A DNA stretch of 64,000 nt from Pseudonocardia autotrophica. Its GTDB lineage: Bacteria; Actinomycetota; Actinomycetes; Mycobacteriales; Pseudonocardiaceae. A model generated the notes under the pieces. The model was not told the origin of the DNA. It worked only from the letters and a program-made list of their open reading frames with translations, and searched no databases. The stretch's first letter is position 1, and each line of letters starts with the position of its first letter. Position numbers and translations under genes: made by a program. Of this stretch, positions 15,270 through 22,842 are shown piece after piece. The stretch covers positions 372,001 to 436,000 of the forward strand of contig NZ_AP018920.1 in assembly GCF_003945385.1 (NCBI RefSeq). Direction: 5' to 3'.

Positions 15270-16133
15270 TCAGGGCAGGAAGCCGCGCAGAGCCGTGAGC
15301 ACGGCCTCCGGCGCCTCCTCCGGCACGTAGTGCCCACCGGGCACGGCGTGTCCGACGACCGCGTCGGAATCCGCATGGTGCCGCCGCCAGGTGTCGACGA
15401 CGTCGGTCCCGCCCAGCCCACCCTCGGCGCCCCACAGCACGAGCAGCGGGCTCGTGATCCGTTTGCCACCGGCGTGGTCGAGCTCGTCGAGCTCCAGGTC
15501 CGTGGTGAACCCCGCCCGGTAGTCCGCGAGCCCGGCGGCCAGGTGGCCGGGCTCGGAGAAGGCACGGACGTAGTGCCCGAAGGTCTCCTCGTCGACCGCT
15601 CCGGTCGCCAGCACCCCGCGCATGAAGTGCCTCAGGTAGGGCTCGGCGTTGCCGGCCAGCAGGAGCTCGGGCAGGTCCGGCTGCAGGTGGAAGAACCAGT
15701 GCCACATCGCTGCCGCCGAGCTGCGGTCGAACGTGTTCATCACGGTGCGGGTCGGCACGATGTCCAGCAGCGCGAGCGCGGACACCCGGTCCGGGTGGTC
15801 GAGGGCGAGACGGTGCGACACCCGTGCCCCGCGGTCGTGGCCGACCACGATGGCCGAGTCGTGCCCGAGGCGCTCGATCAGCGCCGCCACGTCCCCGGCG
15901 GCGTCGCGCTTGGTGTAGGCACCGCTGCGTGCCAGGCCGGAGTCGCCGTACCCGCGCAGGTCGGGGACCAGCACGGTCCGGCGCTCGGCGAGCGGACCGG
16001 CGATCCGGCGCCAGCACCGCCCGGTCTGTGGCCAGCCGTGCACCAGCACCACCAGCTCGGACCCGGTACCGAAGGTCCGGTACGCGATGTCGACATCGTC
16101 GAGCTCGAGAGTGTGCACTCGATCCCAGTGCAT
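15270..16133 (-). CDS. Alpha/beta hydrolase of the haloacetate (fluoroacetate) dehalogenase type
   Basis: A 287-residue alpha/beta hydrolase. From my memory of the fluoroacetate dehalogenase FAcD (RPA1163), all key positions are present: nucleophile Asp100 with Arg101 and Arg104 (GHDRGAR; FAcD 110/111/114), Asp124 in LALLDIVPT (134), halide-pocket His145-Trp146 in MWHWFF (155/156), Tyr205 in ADYRAG (219), and His268 in PGGHY (280). FAcD cleaves the C-F or C-Cl bond of haloacetates to give glycolate. The same scaffold also includes soluble epoxide hydrolases, but those have two lid tyrosines and lack the Arg pair. It is the last gene of the hydroxyquinol operon. Confidence 0.8.
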   Translation of the reverse strand: MHWDRVHTLELDDVDIAYRTFGTGSELVVLVHGWPQTGRCWRRIAGPLAERRTVLVPDLRGYGDSGLARSGAYTKRDAAGDVAALIERLGHDSAIVVGHDRGARVSHRLALDHPDRVSALALLDIVPTRTVMNTFDRSSAAAMWHWFFHLQPDLPELLLAGNAEPYLRHFMRGVLATGAVDEETFGHYVRAFSEPGHLAAGLADYRAGFTTDLELDELDHAGGKRITSPLLVLWGAEGGLGGTDVVDTWRRHHADSDAVVGHAVPGGHYVPEEAPEAVLTALRGFLP

Positions 16134-16237
16134 GAGTCGGTCTTTCTCCTCTGTGGGTACGAATCGGGCTGCGCGGCACCGGTCGGTGACCGCGCGAACC
16201 GGGGGCGGGCCCGCAGGCCGCCCCCGGGGGGGGCTCG

Positions 16238-16984
16238 TCAGACGGCGGTCTGGCCGCCGTCGACGAGGATCTCCACACCGGTCACGTACGACGACTCGGC
16301 GCAGGCGAGGAACAGCACGACGTCCGCCACCTCCTGCACCTCGCCGCCGCGCTTCATCGGGACCCCGTCGATCTGCGCGGCCCGCCAGGCCGGATCGGCC
16401 GAGCCCCGCGAGGTCTGCATCGGGGGCAGCATGCCCGGGGCGACGGCGTTCACCCGGATGCCGTCGGCGGCCGTCTGCGCGGCGGCCGTCCTGGTCATCG
16501 AGCGGATCGCCGCCTTGGTCGCGCCGTAGCCCATGTGCATGCCGAACTGGCCGATGGAGGCCGAGGTCGACGACATGTTGACGATCGCCCCGCCACCGGA
16601 GCGCGACATCGCCGCGGACCCGTGCTTGATGCCGAGGAATGTCCCCCGGGCGTTCACCCGCATCATCCGGTCGAAGTGGACGGTGCTGGTGATGTCCGGA
16701 TCGAAGGTGCCGCTGATCCCCGCGTTGTTGACCAGCACGTCGAGCCGGCGGTGTCGCTCCAGGACCCCGGCGACAACCTCCTCCCAGGCCTGCTCGTCCC
16801 CCACATCGAGGCGGACGGCCTGCGCGGACCCGCCGGTGGCGTGGATCTCGGCGGCCACCGGCCCGGTGTCCTCGATGTCGGCGAGGACGACGGTGGCGCC
16901 CTCCCGGGCGAAGGTGAGAGCGGTGGCCCGCCCCATGCCGGCAGCGGCGCCGGTGATCAGTGCGATCTTGTCCTGCAGTCTCAT
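16238..16984 (-). CDS. Short-chain dehydrogenase/reductase
   Basis: A 248-residue classical SDR with TGAAAGMGRA (cofactor loop), ADIED (acidic residue expected for NAD), NNAG, Ser in VNMSSTSAS, and Tyr-x3-Lys in GYGATKAA. The C-terminal SSYVTGVEILVDGGQTA is typical. It would oxidise an alcohol or reduce a ketone in the pathway encoded by this operon. It lies 15 bp after the transporter gene and 104 bp before the dehalogenase-like gene, all leftward. The exact substrate cannot be inferred. Confidence 0.87.
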   Translation of the reverse strand: MRLQDKIALITGAAAGMGRATALTFAREGATVVLADIEDTGPVAAEIHATGGSAQAVRLDVGDEQAWEEVVAGVLERHRRLDVLVNNAGISGTFDPDITSTVHFDRMMRVNARGTFLGIKHGSAAMSRSGGGAIVNMSSTSASIGQFGMHMGYGATKAAIRSMTRTAAAQTAADGIRVNAVAPGMLPPMQTSRGSADPAWRAAQIDGVPMKRGGEVQEVADVVLFLACAESSYVTGVEILVDGGQTAV

Positions 16985-16999
16985 GATGGTCGTCTCCGA

Positions 17000-18394
17000 T
17001 CAGTCGGTCGCCGGTCGCCCGGAGGTCGTCGCGGTGTCCGGTTCGGGCCGGCCGGGCGGGCGGGCGGACGGCTCGTTCCCGCGGGCGAACCTGCCCTTGA
17101 CCGTCACGGCGACGACGGCGAGCGCGGCCGGAAGCAGCAGCACCAGGAAGACCTGCTCGTACCCGAGGCCGATCGCCACGAGCGCGGTGCCGGCGGCAGC
17201 ACCGCCGATCGCCCCGAACCGGGCGATACCGGTGGCCCAGCTGGTGCCGGTCGCCCGGATGGCGGTGGGGTAGTAGGAGGCGGAGAGGATCGGAAAGCCG
17301 GTCGCGACCGAGTTGGTGAACATCCCCAGCACGAAGATCAACGCGCCGAGGACGACGACCTCCCGGGGCGATACGGCGATCAGGACCAGCATGACCGCGG
17401 CGCAGCTCATCCCGATCGCCATCGTGCGGTGCAGCCCGAACCGGTCCATCAACCAGCCGATCCCCACGTTGCCGACGGTACCGCCGAGCTGCAGCAGCAG
17501 GCCGATGGTGGCGGCGGCGGTGAGCGAGAAGCCGACGTCGGTCATGAGGATCGGCAGCCAGCTGTTCATCAGGTAGACGATGAAGAAGGCGGAGATGAAC
17601 CCGATCCAGATGGTGGCGGTGCCGAGCCGGAACGGCTCGTTCACCAGCCCGGTGACCCGCGTCCGGGATCCGGTCGCCTGCTCGTCGAGGAAGAACCGGG
17701 CATCGGCCGGCACGGGCTCGGGCACCACGCGGTCCATCAGGGCGGCGAGCTCGGCGCGCCGCCGGTCGTCGCGGGCCAGGTACTTGGGCGACTCCGGCAG
17801 GGTCCTGGCCACGAGCACGACGTAGAGCAGCGGGAGGGCCCCGCCCACGACGAGCGCCCAGTGCCACGTCGCGACCTGGACGGCAACGCTGGTCACGTAT
17901 CCGGCGAGTGCGGCGCCCAGGGTCATTCCGCAGTAGGTGATCGCCATCAGGGCCGCCCGCCGTCGGGCGGGGGCGAACTCGGAGACCAGGGTGGTCGCGC
18001 TGGGGAGTGCCGCGCCGAGCCCGAGACCGGTGATCACCCGGAGCACGGTGAACCAGAACACGTCGGGTGCCAGTGCCGTCGCGGCGCAGGTCAGGCCGAA
18101 GAAGACCATCGAGGCGATGATCACCCGCCGCCGGCCGAACCGGTCGGCGAGCGGCCCGCCGATCAGGGAGCCGAGTGCCAGGCCCAGCAGCCCGCCGGTG
18201 ACGATCGGGCCGACCTCGGCCTTGTCCAGGCCCCAGTCCGCGATCAGCGACGGTGCGATGAAGCTGACCATCGCGACGTCGAGCCCGTCCAGGACGAGCA
18301 CTCCGAGGCAGAGCAACAGGACGCGGCGCTGGTAAGGGCCGACAGGATGCTTGTCGATCAGGCCTTGCAGGTCGATCGCGGGCGGTGCGCCCAT
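17000..18394 (-). CDS. Aromatic acid:H+ symporter-type MFS transporter
   Basis: A 464-residue, twelve-helix major facilitator of the AAHS family (PcaK/BenK-like), which imports aromatic acids. It has the helix 1 motif LDGLDVAMVSF (corresponding to DGxD in PcaK), the loop 2-3 motif GPLADRFGRRR, and a second-half copy around NVGIGWLMDRFGLHR. The strong SD AGGAGG lies upstream of ATG 18394. It sits between maleylacetate reductase and the SDR in the hydroxyquinol operon. A hydroxybenzoate or resorcylate is a reasonable substrate guess because of the neighbouring ring-cleavage enzyme. Confidence 0.87.
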   Translation of the reverse strand: MGAPPAIDLQGLIDKHPVGPYQRRVLLLCLGVLVLDGLDVAMVSFIAPSLIADWGLDKAEVGPIVTGGLLGLALGSLIGGPLADRFGRRRVIIASMVFFGLTCAATALAPDVFWFTVLRVITGLGLGAALPSATTLVSEFAPARRRAALMAITYCGMTLGAALAGYVTSVAVQVATWHWALVVGGALPLLYVVLVARTLPESPKYLARDDRRRAELAALMDRVVPEPVPADARFFLDEQATGSRTRVTGLVNEPFRLGTATIWIGFISAFFIVYLMNSWLPILMTDVGFSLTAAATIGLLLQLGGTVGNVGIGWLMDRFGLHRTMAIGMSCAAVMLVLIAVSPREVVVLGALIFVLGMFTNSVATGFPILSASYYPTAIRATGTSWATGIARFGAIGGAAAGTALVAIGLGYEQVFLVLLLPAALAVVAVTVKGRFARGNEPSARPPGRPEPDTATTSGRPATD

Positions 18395-18487
18395 CGTGTC
18401 CTCCTTTGGACATCTACCGTGATTCGGAGCGTGCGGCGGTCGCGCCGGGCCGGGCGGGTGCCCGGCGGCGGTGCTCCCGGGACGGCG

Positions 18488-19549
18488 TCAGGTCGGCGGC
18501 ACCCCGGCGAAGGCCGCGTCGAGCACGCGGCGCACGGCCTCCCGGGTCACCGGAACGGGATTCGCGTAGGGGGCGTCCAGGACGGCGTCGACCACGGAGC
18601 CGATCCCGTCCGCCGGCAGACCGAGCGCTGCCAGCGACATCTCGGCACCTGTGTCCAGCGCGAGCCGATGGAGCGTGCCGGCCGGATCGGGGGTGCCGAG
18701 CGCCGAGACCAACGCCGTCCGGGCCTCGGCGTGTGCCCGCAGGTTGAGGGCGAGCACGTGCGGCAGTACCGCCGTGTGGGTCGGGGCGTGTGGCAGGTCG
18801 AACGCACCCCCGAGCACGTGGCAGAGCTTGTGGTGCAACGACATCGTGGTGGCGCCGAGAACGGTGCCCGCCAGCCAGGAGCCGTAGAGGGCGTCGGCCC
18901 GGTCGTCGATGTCCGCCCGGCCGGAGGCGAGCGAGGGCAATACGCGCGCCAGTACTCGTACCGACTCGGCGGCGAGCAGTGAGGTGACCGGCGTGGCATC
19001 GGGGGCGTAGAGGGCCTCCGCCGCGTGCGCGACGGCGTTCACGGCGCTGGTCGACGAGACGGCGGGCGGCAGCCCGACGGTCAGGGCCGGGTCGTACACG
19101 ACGCTCACCGGGCGCACCCGCGGATCCCGGCCGGTGATCTTCCGGCCGTCGGTGGTGAGCCCCCACACCGGCGTCATCTCCGAGCCCGAGTAGGTGGTCG
19201 GTACGGCGACGACCGGCAGCCCGGTCCGCAGGGCGATGACCTTCGCGAGCCCGATCGCGGAGCCCCCGCCCACGGCGACACAGCCGTCGGCGTCCAGCTC
19301 GCGGCATCGCGCGACCGCACGGTCCGCGATCCCGGCCGGGACGTGCATCTCGGCGTGCGGGTGCAGCCCGGCACTCCGGGTGCCGAGCGACTCCGTCACG
19401 GCGTCGGCGGCAGCGGGCCGGTCCGGCGAGCACACCACGATGACGCGTCGCAGCCCGAGCCGGTCGATCTCGGCCGGGAGCCGGTCGAGCGCCCCGACCG
19501 CGAACCTCACCCGTCCCGGTGCGGATTCGTGGACGAAGTCGCGGTTCAC
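18488..19549 (-). CDS. Maleylacetate reductase
   Basis: An iron-containing-alcohol-dehydrogenase-fold enzyme of 353 residues that reduces maleylacetate to 3-oxoadipate with NAD(P)H. It has the nucleotide-binding GGGSAIG (94-100) and VPTTYSGSEMT (117-125). The metal-binding stretch has His239/His240, His244, His254 and His258 (HHKLCHVLGG, then LPHAPTH), typical of MacA/TftE rather than of other Fe-ADHs. The GTG start overlaps the dioxygenase stop (GTGA), so ring cleavage and reduction are coupled. Confidence 0.92.
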   Translation of the reverse strand: MNRDFVHESAPGRVRFAVGALDRLPAEIDRLGLRRVIVVCSPDRPAAADAVTESLGTRSAGLHPHAEMHVPAGIADRAVARCRELDADGCVAVGGGSAIGLAKVIALRTGLPVVAVPTTYSGSEMTPVWGLTTDGRKITGRDPRVRPVSVVYDPALTVGLPPAVSSTSAVNAVAHAAEALYAPDATPVTSLLAAESVRVLARVLPSLASGRADIDDRADALYGSWLAGTVLGATTMSLHHKLCHVLGGAFDLPHAPTHTAVLPHVLALNLRAHAEARTALVSALGTPDPAGTLHRLALDTGAEMSLAALGLPADGIGSVVDAVLDAPYANPVPVTREAVRRVLDAAFAGVPPT

Positions 19550-20433
19550 CGCCGGTCCTGTTCGGGCAGTGGGGCCAGGACGACGTCGAACTCGAGGAGC
19601 CGGAACGGGTTCGCCGTCCCGTGCTGCCGGGCGAGGTCCGGGTCGTCGACGAGCCGCACCGGCCGGATCAGCGACTCCTTGACGCCGAACACGGCGTCCG
19701 AGTCCAGGTACGGGCTGTCCGCGACGAACACATGTGTGGTGAGCGGTCGGTGGCCCTCGGCCTCGACGATCAGGTGCACGTGGGCCGGCCGGTTCGGATG
19801 ACGGCCGGTGGCGGCGAGCAGCTGCCCGACCGGGCCGTCGTCGGGTATCGGGTAGTGGCGGGGCACGACGGAGCGCAGCCGGTAGCGGCCGGCGCCGTCG
19901 GTACGGAACAGCCCGCGAAGGTTGGACTCGGGTGTCGAGTCCGGCTGCTGGACGTCGTAGAACCCCGATCCGTTCGCCTGCCAGACGTCGACCCGTGCGC
20001 CGGCCAGCGGGGTCCCGTCGGCCGAGCACACCCGACCGGCGAGCACGCACGGCTCTCCGTCGCCGTCGAGCGAGATGTCGGCTCCCAGCTCACGTTCCGG
20101 CGACTCGACCATGTGGAACGGCCCGAGGACGGTGGAGTCGGTGGCGGCCACCGAGGTCCGGTTCCCGATCGCGTCGACCAGCATGGACACGCCGAGGACG
20201 TCGGACAGCAGGACGAACTCCTGGCGGGTGTCGTTGCACATCCGCCCGACCGCGGTGAGGAAGTCGACGGCGCGCTGCCACTCGTCGTGGGTCGGTTCGA
20301 TCTCCTTCACGAAGTCGTGCAGGTGTGTGACGAGTGCGGTGAGCACGCTGCGCAGCCGGGGATCGGCCGTGCCGGCGAAGCTCGCGTCCACGATCTCCGC
20401 CGAGTGCGCCTCCGAGAAGCCGGTGGCGCTCAT
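19546..20433 (-). CDS. Hydroxyquinol 1,2-dioxygenase (intradiol)
   Basis: A non-haem Fe(III) intradiol dioxygenase of 295 residues that opens 1,2,4-trihydroxybenzene between C1 and C2 to give maleylacetate. The four iron ligands are Tyr159 (SGFYDVQ), Tyr194 (PRHYPIP), His218 and His220 (RPAHVHL). The N-terminal dimerisation domain (residues 20-105) ends in TVLGPFHM as in hydroxyquinol enzymes. The next gene is maleylacetate reductase, which favours hydroxyquinol over catechol as substrate. ATG 20433 overlaps the upstream stop (ATGA). Chlorocatechol dioxygenase is a less likely alternative. Confidence 0.9.
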   Translation of the reverse strand: MSATGFSEAHSAEIVDASFAGTADPRLRSVLTALVTHLHDFVKEIEPTHDEWQRAVDFLTAVGRMCNDTRQEFVLLSDVLGVSMLVDAIGNRTSVAATDSTVLGPFHMVESPERELGADISLDGDGEPCVLAGRVCSADGTPLAGARVDVWQANGSGFYDVQQPDSTPESNLRGLFRTDGAGRYRLRSVVPRHYPIPDDGPVGQLLAATGRHPNRPAHVHLIVEAEGHRPLTTHVFVADSPYLDSDAVFGVKESLIRPVRLVDDPDLARQHGTANPFRLLEFDVVLAPLPEQDRR

Positions 20434-21269
20434 CCGGTCCGCTCCTCGTCGGCCGGGCTCCGGTCGGTGGGGGTGAACGACGACCGTTCCAGGACAGCCG
20501 CGCCCGCGCGGAACGCGAGGCGGGCGGCGGTCTCGGCGGGGGAGGAGTCGAGTACGTCGGAGAAGACCTCCACCGACGCCGGCGACCGGACACCGTGCGC
20601 GGCCAGTGCATCGAGCACGGCGGTGGTGTCGCCCGCCCCCTGGCCGGGCAGCAGCCGCCGGTGGCGGGCCTCGTTCATCAGATCGGCCTCGGCACGGGGG
20701 GCCACGTCGCACAGCTGGACCGAGTGGATCGTGTCGGCCGGCACGTGCTGCAGGTCCGCCGGGGTGGCACCGGAGCGGAACCAGTGCCACAGGTCGATCA
20801 CCAGCCCTCCGTTGGGCCGGTCGGCGGAGCCGACGATCTCGGCGGCTGCGGGGAGGGTCCGGACGTGCGCGTAGGGCAGGAACTCCAGGCCGATCAGCAG
20901 GCCGTGCGCCGCGGCCCGGTCACACAGGCCCGCGAACCCGCGGACGAGGGTGGCGACCGGATGGTCGACGAACATCGGGACGTTCAGCTGGCGGACCCCG
21001 ATCCGGTCGGCGAACCGGAACACGACGTCCTCGACCGGATCACCGGCCCCGGACCAGTCCCAGGTGTGCTCCAGCTCGAGGACCCGGAGCTCGTGCTCCG
21101 CGAGCAGGTCCCGGATCGCGGCGTCCTCGCGCCCGGCGTCGCGGTAGTCGGAGACGCGCAGACCGATGCCGGTGAACCCGGCGGCGGCCGCCGCACGGAC
21201 GCGGGTGTCCAGGTCGGCACGGCGAAGGGTGTTGGCGCTGCAGGCCAGCGACGGCGATCCGGTGCTCAT
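20430..21269 (-). CDS. Xylose isomerase-like TIM-barrel protein (sugar phosphate isomerase/epimerase)
   Basis: A 279-residue protein of the AP-endonuclease-2/xylose-isomerase-like TIM-barrel superfamily. Visible strands carry probable metal ligands: LELEHTW (Glu), LIGLEFLPY (Glu), VIDLWHWF (Asp and His), VQLCDV (Asp) and ASVEVFSD (Glu). Members include isomerases, epimerases, dehydratases and 3-dehydroshikimate dehydratase. Because it is coupled by ATGA to a ring-cleavage dioxygenase, a dehydratase or ring-modifying step that feeds hydroxyquinol is plausible. The function is not assigned. Confidence 0.8.
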   Translation of the reverse strand: MSTGSPSLACSANTLRRADLDTRVRAAAAAGFTGIGLRVSDYRDAGREDAAIRDLLAEHELRVLELEHTWDWSGAGDPVEDVVFRFADRIGVRQLNVPMFVDHPVATLVRGFAGLCDRAAAHGLLIGLEFLPYAHVRTLPAAAEIVGSADRPNGGLVIDLWHWFRSGATPADLQHVPADTIHSVQLCDVAPRAEADLMNEARHRRLLPGQGAGDTTAVLDALAAHGVRSPASVEVFSDVLDSSPAETAARLAFRAGAAVLERSSFTPTDRSPADEERTG

Positions 21270-21898
21270 GCGGACACGGCCGTCCGTCGCGGGTCACCCG
21301 GTGTGGCGGATCCGGACAGCCAGGCCGCACCCTCGGCGTACAGGCGGTGGACGGCCTCGCCGGTGAGCCCCGGGAGCCCGTCGGCGACGGTGAACCCGGA
21401 GCGGGTCTGGACGTAGCCGAGGTGGCGGTACCCGGCCGGGAAGCGGTCCAGCAGCTCCCGGTCGAGCCGGAGCGAGGCCGACGGATCGACCGGATCCAGC
21501 CGGTCCTTCTCGTAGATCGGCTGCCGGCGGGCGATCCGCCATCCCTCGTCGTCGCGCAGGCAGAAGTCGTAGAACCGGCCCGTGCACACCACGTCGACCT
21601 CGATCCCCTCGACGACGGCCCGCTGGCTGATCGACATTTTCGTCTGGGTCGTCGCGCGGTCACCGGCGACGTCGGCCGTGTGCCCGCCCAGGAAGTGCAG
21701 GATGTTCACCCCGTGCTCGAAGCCGTCGCGGCTGGCCGCGATGAACTCGCGGGCCGACCCCTGGAACCAGGTCGCGGTCATCCAGCCGTCCGGTGTCCAC
21801 ACAGTGGCAAACCGTTCCCAGTCACCGGCGTCCCGCCAGAGTGCCCAGTTGTCGATCAGGTTACGCAGAGCAAGTGCATCCTCGTACCGCTGTGGCAG
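21266..21898 (-). CDS. SnoaL/NTF2-like protein, probable CTG start
   Basis: A cone-shaped NTF2-like fold protein of about 210 residues. The conserved N-terminal pattern begins YEDALALRNLIDNWALWRDA, then DWERFATVWTPDGWM and a GFEHGVNILHFLGGH segment. Such folds occur as isomerases, dehydratases or small dioxygenase subunits. The frame is open to ATG 22015, but that ATG has no SD and the extension is low-complexity. The only good SD in the interval (AGGAGG, 21908-21913) is nine bases from an in-frame CTG at 21898, so that start is proposed. It is the first gene of the hydroxyquinol operon, and its stop overlaps the next start (ATGA). Confidence 0.72.
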   Translation of the reverse strand: MPQRYEDALALRNLIDNWALWRDAGDWERFATVWTPDGWMTATWFQGSAREFIAASRDGFEHGVNILHFLGGHTADVAGDRATTQTKMSISQRAVVEGIEVDVVCTGRFYDFCLRDDEGWRIARRQPIYEKDRLDPVDPSASLRLDRELLDRFPAGYRHLGYVQTRSGFTVADGLPGLTGEAVHRLYAEGAAWLSGSATPGDPRRTAVSA

Positions 21899-22017
21899 CG
21901 TGTCTGACCTCCTCGTCTCGTACGGCGACAGGATCGCCCGGTAACGTCGACCGTGGGCGTGTCGCCCTGCGGCCGGAACCGAGCTTGGACCGTGCGAACT
22001 CCCGGGACCAGGCATTG

Positions 22018-22034
22018 TTGCCGTCCAGTGGCAA
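22018..22034. promoter_or_regulatory. Inverted repeat, candidate IclR operator
   Basis: TTGCC-N7-GGCAA lies in the 158 bp between the divergent NTF2-like and IclR genes, 23 bases upstream of the IclR ATG. IclR-family regulators commonly bind such short palindromes in shared intergenic regions. Control of both directions is inferred. Confidence 0.45.
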
Positions 22035-22056
22035 TCTCGGGTCTATTCTGCGAGGC

Positions 22057-22806
22057 ATGGCCGGTCGCACGAACTCCCCGGGGCAGACGGTCTCCGGCCG
22101 CCTGCTGTCCGTCCTGGACTGTTTCTCGGTCGCGCGTCCCGCGTTGACCCTCAGCGAGGTGGCCCGGCACAGCGGCCTGCCGGTGTCGACCGCGCGCCGG
22201 CTGATCGGCGAGCTCTGCGCGTGGGGCGGGCTGGAGCGGACGGCCGACGGGCGGTACCGGATCGGGATGCGCCTCTGGACCATCGGCAGCCTGGCGCCCC
22301 GGCAGCGGGACCTGCGAGAGGCCGCGTTGCCCTACATGCACGACCTCTTTCAGGCCACCAAGGAGAACGTCCAGCTCGTGGTCGAGGAGGGTGGGCGGGC
22401 GCTGTGCATCGAGAAGATCTCGAGCTCCCGGGCGGTGCCCACGCGGACCGAGGTCGGTGGCCGGTTGCCGCTGCACGCCACCGGTGTCGGCAAGGCGATC
22501 CTGGCGTTCTCCCCGCACGAGCTGCTGGCGGAGGTCGTGGCGCCGGGGCTGGCGCGGCTCACCCCGCAGACGATCACCGAGCCCGGCCGGCTCGCGCGGG
22601 CGCTGCGCGAGGTGCGCACGGCCGGCGTCGCTTACTCCTACGAGGAGATGACCCTCGGTGCGGTCTCGGTGGCGGCCCCGGTCACGCTGCTCGGTAGCGG
22701 GGTGTGTGCCGCGCTGGGGATCGTTGCGCACTCGCACACCGTGGTGGACCGGTTGGCCCCTGCGGTGCGGACGGCCGCGCTGGGGATCTCGCGGTCGATC
22801 GCCTGA
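22057..22806 (+). CDS. IclR-family transcriptional regulator
   Basis: A 249-residue IclR regulator. The N-terminal winged helix (about residues 12-65) includes SVLDCFSVARPALTLSEVA and LPVSTARRLIGELCAWG. The C-terminal effector domain (80-245) has HATGVGKAILAFSP and YSYEEMTLGAVSVAAPV, as in PcaR/PobR-type sensors of aromatic compounds. It is divergent from the hydroxyquinol operon (15270-21898) and so probably controls it, responding to an aromatic acid or ring-cleavage product. ATG 22057 is preceded by a weak GAGG. Whether it activates or represses is unknown. Confidence 0.88.
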   Translation: MAGRTNSPGQTVSGRLLSVLDCFSVARPALTLSEVARHSGLPVSTARRLIGELCAWGGLERTADGRYRIGMRLWTIGSLAPRQRDLREAALPYMHDLFQATKENVQLVVEEGGRALCIEKISSSRAVPTRTEVGGRLPLHATGVGKAILAFSPHELLAEVVAPGLARLTPQTITEPGRLARALREVRTAGVAYSYEEMTLGAVSVAAPVTLLGSGVCAALGIVAHSHTVVDRLAPAVRTAALGISRSIA

Positions 22807-22842
22807 TCCGCAGCGGCCGTGATCCGGCGCGACGCGCCTGCC

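Noticed and set aside
15270..16133. Epoxide hydrolase assignment
   Set aside because: The Arg pair after the nucleophile and the His-Trp and Tyr halide-pocket residues fit haloacetate dehalogenase better, and the two lid tyrosines of epoxide hydrolases are not evident.
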